20,774 nucleotides of DNA from Caecitellus pseudoparvulus (lineage: Eukaryota > Bigyra: Bicosoecida), in the NCBI GenBank assembly GCA_965644315.1, contig CBFFRQ010000106.1, positions 1-20,774 of the forward strand, in the 5' to 3' direction. Below are positions 7,709 to 15,700 of the stretch, in pieces. The translations under genes were made by a program, and so were the position numbers. Under the pieces are notes generated by a model. It made no database searches. It was not told where the DNA came from and saw only the letters and a list, made by a program, of their open reading frames with translations. The first letter of the stretch is position 1; the number at the start of each line of letters is the position of its first letter.

Positions 7709-9925
7709 TCAGCATCGCGCACGCTTGGCACTCGGCGAACTGAGACCATGGTGCCTTGCTCGCTTCTCCTGTTGGGCAAACTGCTCTTCTTCTCGCTGCA
7801 CCTTGCTGGCCACTCGCTCGACTTGGCCGACAGTGGCGTGAGCGGCTGAGGCGATGCGGGACGCTGCTGTCTTGGGGCTGTACCTGGCAGTCTTGGCCTC
7901 CTGCGCCTCCCGCTCCTCGATGAGCAGTCGGCGAATGTCTAGCTCAACCTCTGGCGTGACAGACGAGCTGGCCTTGTGGTACAGGGGCAGGCCACAGGCC
8001 TTGGCTTCCTCGAATGTGGTCGGTGCAGGCGTATCCAGGCAGCTCTGCAAGGCTGCTGACAGGGCACCTCGAGCAAAGCCACCGACTTCACCAGTCAGTA
8101 CAGAGCAAAGCTGCAGGGTGGCTGCGGTGTCATGAGACTTGCTGTGTGTCTCTTCTTGCCGGCAGTCATCGCTTGCAGACTTTGACAGCAACTTGGCAGC
8201 AATGGCCTGGTTCTTCTCCAGCCAGTACAGCGCGAGGTTCTTGTCGGCGATATCCGGGCGAGTGGATGTGCCCGCTGACACCATGTGCCGCATGCCTGAG
8301 TGCAGGCTCTCATTGCCCCCGGTGGTGGTGGCGCCGTGCACCGCGTCACGCCAACCCAGCAAGCCTTGGAGCCCCACATCGTTCTGCAATGACGCCTTGA
8401 CCTGAGCGCGAGTGGCGGGGAAGGAGGACTTGGGATCCAGGATGCCGCGTGTGATGCGGCCTTGCACGGCTGTGCCTGCGCCACCCTGCGATGGAGGCAC
8501 CCACACCTGGCGAAACAGGCTTGCAGTTCGTTCCAGTGACGCTGAGGCCTGTTTGTGAGTGCAGGGTCCAATGTGGAGGGGAAGGATGGGCACCCCGCCT
8601 GGGTGCAGCCCAGCCTGAGTTGGTGTGAAGTGATCTCCTTGGCCCCGATGGAGTAGCATGCCTGCTGAAGTGGCACAGGCAGCAGCCAGAGCGAGGGGGG
8701 CGTGCTTGCGAAGGCTCGCAGCTGCCCCAGCTGCACGCCCTGGCCCGTACAGAGCCCACCCATAGACTGTGAGGAATTCTTGGACTTGTGTCTTTTGGGA
8801 GTCAGAAAGGGACTTGCGTCGCAAGATGCGGCAGGCGCAGTCGATGAAGGCTTGGATGTCGGCGGGTTTAGGAACGTTCAAGGCAGCTCGTTGCCGAGCG
8901 ATGGCTTCCCCTGGCGGGAGCAACTTGGGAGACATCACGCCCAGTGCAGGCGTCCGGATCCACTCCACTGTATCAAACCACAGCCTGATGAAGAGTGGGC
9001 CATCTTGGTGCAAGGCTCGCTTGGCAGTGGCCTTGGCCACGCGTCTGGCAAAGTGCCACGGGTCCACCGCGAACCGCACCACGCCTTTCGGCAGAAGTGG
9101 GAAGTGCACGTCGATGATTGCCCGCAGGGCGTGCTGGTGGGTTCTGAGGTTGTCCATTGTGATGACGCTGGGGTGGGACGCCGCCGGGCCGCGCTCCCGC
9201 AGGTGTCCCTTCAGCCTGTGCAGTAAGGAGTCCAGGACCCAGGCCAAGTTTGCCGCGCTCTCGTAGCCCGTGAACATAGGAGGCTGCAGGATGAAGCCGT
9301 ACCGGCCCACAACCGTGGCTATGCTGGGAGCCACTCGCCACCGAGTCTTGCCTGAGGCCCGCATGGCCCGGCCTCCGCTGCCCGCACAGGCTCTCTCCTC
9401 TGCACCCTCGTCGCTGTCGCTGCCGCTGTCTGCTTCCCCGTCCGGCTCATCTTCAGGCGCTTCCTCGTCCAGCTCGTGCTGTGGGCTCGCTGGCACAGCT
9501 CTGGCCCTGCGCAGTGGCTGTGGGCCCGCGACGTGCACCCGGGCCGAAGATGCAAAGGTCCAGTCCACGCTGATGGTGTCAGCGAAGCGTGTGAGGGCCT
9601 GCAGGTACCCCTCCACATGCGGCTTGACAGCGGCATGGTAGATGTGCAGGATGGCATCCCGCAGAGCCTTCACACTTGTGCTGGATCGCACCATGCTCAC
9701 AACATGCTTCCTGGCTCGGCGCACGGCTTGGGCCAGCGCATGTTGCACCTCAGGGCATTCGCCGAGAGAGGAGTGCTTTCTGAACAGCGTCTCTTTCCAG
9801 GAGTCCACCTTGTCCTCGAAGGGCCGCATGAGGTCTCGCCAGAAGGCTGCCTGAACCTCGACAATGCCTTCGCGGACATGCGCGACGTAGCACTCCCACA
9901 GGCGAATGGCACACAAGGTGCGCAT
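7709..9925 (-). CDS. DDE-type transposase-like protein (MULE-like fold, D-D-E with DxWH motif)
   Basis: 738-residue frame starting at ATG 9925. The frame stays open 39 codons further upstream to a TGA at 10043-10045, with no other ATG. Catalytic-type motifs appear in order: ISVDWTF (D121), VITMDN (D258), FAVDPWHFARRVAKATAKR (D288 and H291, the D/C-x-x-H type motif of MULE-like enzymes) and TTTGGNESLHSGMRH (E539), followed by DKNLALYWLEKNQ. A low-complexity acidic insert (residues 150-180) separates D121 from D258. The C-terminus is charged, probably coiled coil (655-725), and ends with basic KRAR clusters that could be nuclear signals. The family role would be cut-and-paste transposition. I see no zinc finger or other N-terminal DNA-binding domain and no terminal inverted repeats, so it could be a 5'-truncated, multi-exon or domesticated copy. 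The frame is intact, which argues against long decay. Confidence 0.7.
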   Translation of the reverse strand: MRTLCAIRLWECYVAHVREGIVEVQAAFWRDLMRPFEDKVDSWKETLFRKHSSLGECPEVQHALAQAVRRARKHVVSMVRSSTSVKALRDAILHIYHAAVKPHVEGYLQALTRFADTISVDWTFASSARVHVAGPQPLRRARAVPASPQHELDEEAPEDEPDGEADSGSDSDEGAEERACAGSGGRAMRASGKTRWRVAPSIATVVGRYGFILQPPMFTGYESAANLAWVLDSLLHRLKGHLRERGPAASHPSVITMDNLRTHQHALRAIIDVHFPLLPKGVVRFAVDPWHFARRVAKATAKRALHQDGPLFIRLWFDTVEWIRTPALGVMSPKLLPPGEAIARQRAALNVPKPADIQAFIDCACRILRRKSLSDSQKTQVQEFLTVYGWALYGPGRAAGAAASLRKHAPLALAAACATSAGMLLHRGQGDHFTPTQAGLHPGGVPILPLHIGPCTHKQASASLERTASLFRQVWVPPSQGGAGTAVQGRITRGILDPKSSFPATRAQVKASLQNDVGLQGLLGWRDAVHGATTTGGNESLHSGMRHMVSAGTSTRPDIADKNLALYWLEKNQAIAAKLLSKSASDDCRQEETHSKSHDTAATLQLCSVLTGEVGGFARGALSAALQSCLDTPAPTTFEEAKACGLPLYHKASSSVTPEVELDIRRLLIEEREAQEAKTARYSPKTAASRIASAAHATVGQVERVASKVQREEEQFAQQEKRARHHGLSSPSAKRARC

Positions 9926-10045
9926 AGTGAGACGTGTCAGAGGGCGAGGTGGTTTGCTTTCGACATGGGGTGCAGGCAGCGTGTGGGAGACTGCGCTGGC
10001 AGGGGTGATGTTGACGCCATGCCTGGCAGGATCATGGATGAATCA
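7709..10045 (-). mobile_element. Putative DNA transposon remnant or element core, ends not identified
   Basis: This interval is the uninterrupted frame of the transposase-like gene including its non-ATG 5' extension. I searched by eye for inverted repeats and target-site duplications on both sides (7500-7708 and 10046-10747) and found only an 8-bp inverted match (7569-7576 with 10050-10057), which is no better than chance. The element boundaries are therefore unknown. Confidence 0.3.
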
Positions 10046-10747
10046 GCTTCTGTAGGGCTGGAGGCAGATTGGTGAGTGGAGAGTCACCTAATCATGCTTT
10101 CATGAGACGTGAAGATTGCGCCCTGGCTGGAGAATTCCTTGCAGTGGTGTGTGGACGGGCCTTTCTCTTAGCGTTCCAAGCCCGGGAAATTGGCTTTCGT
10201 TTGGTGTGGCGCGCAAACTCGCTGCTGGAGAAGTTCTCGGTACTCTTCTGAGTCAATGACAACGCCTGTCCGTGCGTGCCTCTGGCGCATCCCTTCCCTG
10301 CATGCCTCCCTCGGCGTGGCCCTGGCACAGCTTTAGACACGAGGCCAAGCTGGACACACTCTCCGCCTCGGCACAACTCAAACCAAACCTTCCCATGGGC
10401 GACAGAAAACCGGCCTGAAAAGCAGAATACTCGGAAAAATGTTCGTACGCCCTCGCTGTGAACCTTTCTTCTCGTGCATCGTGTCGGGAGGTGGTGCGTG
10501 CCGCGCTGGCGTGTCGCTTTCCTAAGCGATTTCCGCACATTGACCCTGCGGCATTCTTCGCAAACGTACCGACACAGCTGCTGTACCTGCATGTCCACAG
10601 GCTTGTCAAATTATTGTTTCGCATATTCCCCGCTTTCACACCTGTTGCTCTCTTGCGCGCCACCACGGAACTTCCCTTGCATGAGCCTGTTTCAACCTCT
10701 GGCTCCAACTTCTGCGTCAGACCCTGGCATCTCCGCGGAACTCGACC
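9926..10747. other. Divergent intergenic region between transposase-like gene and small ankyrin gene
   Basis: 822 bases separating two diverging genes, so it should hold both promoters. Overlapping minus-strand frames of 150-170 codons (10092-10708) have no conserved motifs that I recognise. The longer one starts with GTG, so it lacks an ATG at that end. A 5' exon of the transposase gene could lie here but I cannot define one. There is no TATA box or repeat of note; a short AT-rich patch lies near 10605-10630. Confidence 0.4.
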
Positions 10748-11683
10748 ATGGCAACCTTTGAAAATTCAGCACACCTCAAGGCCCAATGGAAAGCCGCTTG
10801 TGATGAGTGGGATGCAGATCAGCTCTGGCACACCTTGCAGCAAGCCTATGCTCAAACAGATACTTTGGCTGTGGCACTGACGAGTTCAGACACAACAGCT
10901 GGGTTTCGGGTTGCATGCCAGAAAGGTCATATGGAGTTGATGCGCGAGCTGTTAGCCCTGACAGGTAGCCTCGGGGTTGATGTGCACGCGGCGGATGAGG
11001 ATGGGCCTGAGGCTGCGTTCCGACTGGCATGCGCCAATGGCCACCTCTACGTCGTGCGTGAGCTGTTGGGGCTCACTGGGGCGCGGGAAGTGGATGTGCA
11101 TGCGGCGGATGAGGATGGGCCTGAGGGTGCCTTCCGATGGGCATGCGCCAATGACCACACAGACATTGTGCGGGAGCTTCTTGTCCTGACTGGGGAGCGG
11201 GAAGTGGATGTTCATGCTAGAGGTTGGGATGGGCTGGAGTTCGCCTTTCGAGGCGCGTGCCGTGGGGGCCACACCGACATCGTGCGTGAGCTGCTCGGCC
11301 TTAGAGGAGCGCGTGAAGTGGATGTGCATGCGGCAGATGAAGATGGACCTGAGGCCGCTTTCCGACATGCTTGCTGTGGGGGTCACACCGACATCGTTCG
11401 TGAGCTGCTCGGCCTTAGAGGAGCGCGTGAAGTGGATGTGCATGCGGCAGATGAAGATGGACCTGAGTTTGCCTTCCGATGGGCATGCATCAGGGGCCAC
11501 ACGGGCACCTTGTGTGAGCTACTGGGCCTGACTGGTCATCGTGCCATCCCAACTCACATCTGGCAACAAGAATGGAAGTTCAGTGTGCAGCCTGCGCGTG
11601 AAGCAGTGTGGGCTGGCACCAGCACTCGGCATGGACGGCGAGCGATGCTCTTGCTGAGGTCCCGTGGCTCGGATCGTGCGTGA
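10748..11683 (+). CDS. Small ankyrin-repeat protein, 6 x 38-residue units with conserved basic tail
   Basis: 311 residues. ATG 10748 sits in a strong Kozak context (GACCATGGC, A at -3, G at +4). Residues 1-48 form an N-terminal cap (ending near SDTTAGFR) alignable with the start of the giant protein at 12756-16655. Six ankyrin-like units follow, each 38 residues, with cores such as AFRLACANGHLYVVRELL and linkers such as VDVHAADEDGPE. The canonical TPLH is replaced by AFR, and the loop is about 5 residues longer than in the 33-residue consensus. The last unit runs into RAIPTHIW and then the tail GTSTRHGRRAMLLLRSR. There is no signal peptide or membrane segment, so it is probably an intracellular protein-binding scaffold. 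Units 4 and 5 are near-identical at DNA level. It converges with its large paralogue, 1072 bases apart. The partner and process are unknown. Confidence 0.85.
   Translation: MATFENSAHLKAQWKAACDEWDADQLWHTLQQAYAQTDTLAVALTSSDTTAGFRVACQKGHMELMRELLALTGSLGVDVHAADEDGPEAAFRLACANGHLYVVRELLGLTGAREVDVHAADEDGPEGAFRWACANDHTDIVRELLVLTGEREVDVHARGWDGLEFAFRGACRGGHTDIVRELLGLRGAREVDVHAADEDGPEAAFRHACCGGHTDIVRELLGLRGAREVDVHAADEDGPEFAFRWACIRGHTGTLCELLGLTGHRAIPTHIWQQEWKFSVQPAREAVWAGTSTRHGRRAMLLLRSRGSDRA
11265..11492 (+). repeat. Two tandem 114-bp ankyrin units, nearly identical
   Basis: Two successive 114-bp copies inside the small ankyrin gene share long identical stretches (for example gacatcgt at 11276 and again at 11390, and the same GLRGAREVDVHAADEDGPE coding segment). 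The differences lie at the start of each unit (RGACRGGH against RHACCGGH) and at scattered silent sites. This indicates recent unit duplication in this gene too. Confidence 0.8.
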
Positions 11684-12755
11684 TGAAATGCACAAATGCA
11701 GAGACCGTTGCCGGCATGGAGCCAGGTGGATTTAGCAAGCTCTGCGCCCTGCCCCCTCCCCGCACCACCACTCACAGTACAACTCCCTGGAACGGCTTCC
11801 GCACCCTCCTCGTGGGATGCTGTGCTAATACAAGCGCTTCTCCGATCGAGACCCTAGTCACTATGCAGCTTTGCTTTACACCACACCCTTCCAGAAGTCC
11901 GAACTTCAATCTGGTCCAAGTTGTGTCTGATCACTGGCTTGGCCCTCCTTGCCGTGTTAAGATACTGATTGCCTGCCCTACTTTGGCCCCCACCCTGGCC
12001 CTCCATATCAAGATTCTGTTCAAGGGGGCGCAAGCTGACCTGCTGACGCTTGCCTTGCGCGGTGGTGTCCTGGTCTCGCCCTTCACGCATGCCAGGCACC
12101 CCATGCCGCCCAACGCCAAAAGCAACTCGAAGGCCACCATAGGGCGCGTCCCATGCACAGCGGGGTATGGGCAGTGACCTGGTCCAGTGAAAAATGCCCT
12201 GGCAAAGTGTGCGAATCAGGCAACAGTATCCACGCTACAGCACCTGCGAGGAGCGGCCACTGGCAAAGGCCGCTTATTGGCGGTGACGGTGGCGAAAATG
12301 CTGCAGCAATTGGCGTGGAGCAGGGCAATGTGGCGTGTCCTGTAGTGCATCGTCACATGCCGCCTGATGATGCACGTGCTGAGCAGGACGATGGATCGGG
12401 AGAGTGGGTGGTGCGGTGTGTGCAGCCTGGCCGCTGTATGCCCTTGTGTTCCTTATGCACCTTCTGCAGCACTGTGTTTCAGCCAGGCATCTGACAGGAA
12501 GCATGCAGGTGTGTTTTGCTGACCTGACTCTCTCCCAGCAGGCGGGACGGGGTGCGGTGCTGGACGTTCTTGTGCACAGGCAGAACCAGCACCCACTGCA
12601 AGTGGCGGTGCACACCCCTCCCATGTGCACGGCTCTCCAACAGCGGCTGGGGGTTCAGGCCATGGTATACTGGGCGACAGTCTTGTGCTTCTGCACCTGC
12701 TGACCGACGCAACCTGCGTCAGGTTCCCATGGCAGGACGCTCAAAGATGCAGCGT
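11684..12755. other. Convergent intergenic region between the two ankyrin genes
   Basis: 1072 bases between the stop codons of the two tail-to-tail ankyrin genes, so both 3' UTRs should lie here. Frames of 75-190 codons occur on both strands but show no domain, signal peptide or codon pattern I recognise, and they overlap one another in several frames. I see no tRNA, no clear AATAAA on the appropriate strands and no tandem repeat. A plus-strand pyrimidine-rich CTCTCTCCCAGCAG near 12527-12540 looks acceptor-like but has no supported gene. Confidence 0.4.
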
Positions 12756-15700
12756 TCACAGCCATGCAGTGCTAGACCGTGATCTGAGCAGCAGCATCGA
12801 CCTTCGTCCGTGGCGAGTGCTCGTGCCGCCCCAGACAGCATCCTTCATTGCTTGCGCCGTGATGTCCCCAAACTTAAGCCAAGTTTGACGGGGAACTGCC
12901 CGACTCCCACAAAGTCCCGTGAGCTCCCGCACCACATCCACATGGCCTTTTTCACAGGCAATGCGAAAACCAGCCTCAGGATCCCCTTCAGGCCCGGCAT
13001 GAACGTCCACCTCACGTGGTCCCGTGAGCGCCAGCAGCTCACGCACCACACCTACATGACCACCCTCGCAGGCCTTGCGAAATACATGCTCTTGCTCACC
13101 CTTCAACTCTGCATGCACATTCACCTCACGATGGCCACACAGCGCCAGCAGCTCACGCACCACACTCACGTGCCCATTGGCACATGCCCACCGGAAGCCA
13201 GCCTCAGGCCCGTTCGCATCGCCAGCATGCACATCCACCTCACCATGTCCGGTCAGCGCCAGCAGCTCACGCACCACACTCACGTGCCCATTGGCACATG
13301 CCCACCGGAAGCCAGCCTCGGGCCCGTTCGCATCGCCAGCATGCACATCCACCGTACGGTCATCGGTCAGCGCCAGCAGCTCACGCACCACACTCACGTG
13401 CCCATTGGCACATGCCCACCGGAAGCCAGCCTCGGGCCCGTTCGCATCGCCAGCATGCACATCCACCGCACGGTCGTCGGTCAGCGCCAGCAGCACACGC
13501 ACAACCTCTAGGTGGCCACTCCGACACGTAAACCTGAAGGCACCCTCAGGCAAACCCCTGTAAGCCGCATGCACATCAACCGCACGACGACCGGGCAGAG
13601 ACAGCAGCTTCTGCACCACATCCAGGTGCCCATTAGCACAGGCAAGTCGAAAGCCAGCCTCGGCACCCCCCTCGTCTCCAGCATGCACATCAACCGCACG
13701 ACGACCGGGCAGAGACAGCAGCTTCTGCACCACATCCAGGTGCCCATTAGCACAGGCAAGTCGAAAGCCAGCCTCGGCACCCCCCTCGTCTCCAGCATGT
13801 ACATCAACCGCACGACGACCGGGCAGAGACAGCAGCTTCTGCACCACATCCAGGTGCCCATTAGCACAGGCAAGTCGAAAGCCAGCCTCGGCACCCCCCT
13901 CGTCTCCAGCATGTACATCAACCGCACGACGACCGGGCAGAGACAGCAGCTTCTGCACCACATCCAGGTGCCCATTAGCACAGGCAAGTCGAAAGCCAGC
14001 CTCGGCACCCCCCTCGTCTCCAGCATGCACATCGACCTTATTCACGCCTGTGGCCTTCAGGAGCTTTTGCACTACCTGCACATGGCCGTTTGTACAAGCT
14101 GCCCATAGGCCAATCTCCGGGCCCCACCTATTCCTATTGGCCCCACGCACTGCTCTGTCTCCGGTCATCATGAGCAACTCATGCACAACGTCGACGCAAC
14201 CGTTCGCGCAGGCAAGTCTGAAGGCCACGTTTGGTCCACCCTCATCGCCCACATTCACGTCCACAGCACGGTCCCCGCTCAAAGCCAAAAGATCTCGAAC
14301 AATGTCAACGTGCCCATTCGCGCAAGCAAGGCGAAAGCCGGCTTCAGGACCCACTTCATCAGCGGCATGAACATCAACCGACTGGGGACCAGAGATGGCT
14401 AATACCTCGCGCACAACCTGCACATCGCCCACACTGCAAGCACCTAAAAACCTGGAATCGGCTTCTGTGAAGTGGCACACAGGACCAATAGTGCAGGCTT
14501 TCTTTGGGTGCACCTGCAGCTCACGAAGTACATCCGCGTGCCCATTCGTGCGGGCGAGCCGGAAGGCAGCTTCTGGACCGTTCCGGTCTCCTGCATGCAC
14601 ATCCACTTTAGGATCGCCCCGGAAATCAAGCAGCTGTTGCACCACACCTACATGGCCATTTGCGCACGCGAGCCGGAAGGCAGCCTGTGGGCCGTCTTGA
14701 TCTGCAGCTTTCACGTCCACCTTTCTTCCGCCCGAAAGCTGGAGCAGCTGTTGCACCACACCTACATGGCCATTTGCGCACGCGAGCCGGAAGGCAGCCT
14801 GTGGGCCGTCTTGATCTGCAGCTTTCACGTCCACCTTTCTTCCGCCCGAAAGCTGGAGCAGCTGTTGCACCACACCTACATGGCCATTCGCACACGCAAG
14901 CCGGAAGGCAGCCTGTGGGCCGTCCCGGTCTCCTGCATGCACGTCCACGTCAAGCTCTCGTTCGTCGAAAAGCTGCAGCAGCTTTTGTACCATACCTTCA
15001 TGGCCATTCGCGCACGCAAGCTGAAAGGCAGCCTGTGGACCGTTCCGGTCTCCTGCATGTACATCCACTTTAGGATCGCCCCGGAAATCAAGCAGCTGTT
15101 GCACCACATCTACATGGCCATTCGCGCACGCAAGTTGAAAAGCTGATTCACTTCCTGCATGCAGATTTACAGCCCTTGCGCCTCGCAAATCAAGCAGCAA
15201 GCGCACAACCTCCTCATTGCCGTTGAAGCATGCAGCTCGAAACCCAGCATCGTCTCCGTCGCCGTCGCCAGCATGCACATTCACAGCTCGAGTGCCGCTC
15301 AATCTCAGCAATTCAGTTACCACGTCCACATGACCGTAGGCACATGCAAGTCGGAATGCAGCCTCGGGACCATACTGGTCCCCGGCGTGTACATCCACTG
15401 CGCGATCAGGAGGCACGTCCAGCAACTCGCGCACCACATCCAGATGCCCTCTGCAACATGCGAGCTGGAAAGCTGTTTCATGCTCTTCCCCCTCCTTTGC
15501 GTTGACATCTACGGTTCGATCTCCGGACAGATCCAGAAGCTCCCGCACCACTTCCACCTGCCCATTGAAGCAGGCCCAACGGAATGCACTCTCTGGGCCA
15601 TCCTTGTCAAATGCATGCACATCCACCTCACGATCTCCGGTCAGCGCCAGCAAATCACGCACCACACCGATGTGGCCATTCGCACAGGCAAGTCGAAAAC

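Noticed and set aside
7569-10057. 8-bp inverted match ccctacag (7569-7576) / ctgtaggg (10050-10057) flanking the transposase-like gene
   Set aside because: Similarity does not extend beyond 8-9 bp and there is no target-site duplication, so it is likely chance.
10092-10708. Minus-strand frames of 150-170 codons as a missing DNA-binding exon of the transposase
   Set aside because: Scattered Cys and basic residues but no recognisable zinc-binding spacing, no ATG at the start of the longer frame, and no splice path that keeps frame.
9925-11683. Short GTSTR match between the transposase-like protein (SAGTSTRPD) and the ankyrin tails (GTSTRHG)
   Set aside because: Five residues only, in different structural contexts with no surrounding similarity; treated as coincidence.
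11608-12177. Plus-strand frame of 189 codons overlapping the end of the small ankyrin gene
   Set aside because: It starts inside the real gene in another frame, and its peptide lacks domains or consistent composition.
12507-12540. Possible tiny plus-strand intron (GTGTGT to CCAGCAG, about 33 nt)
   Set aside because: Too short for most spliceosomal introns and there is no supported gene around it.
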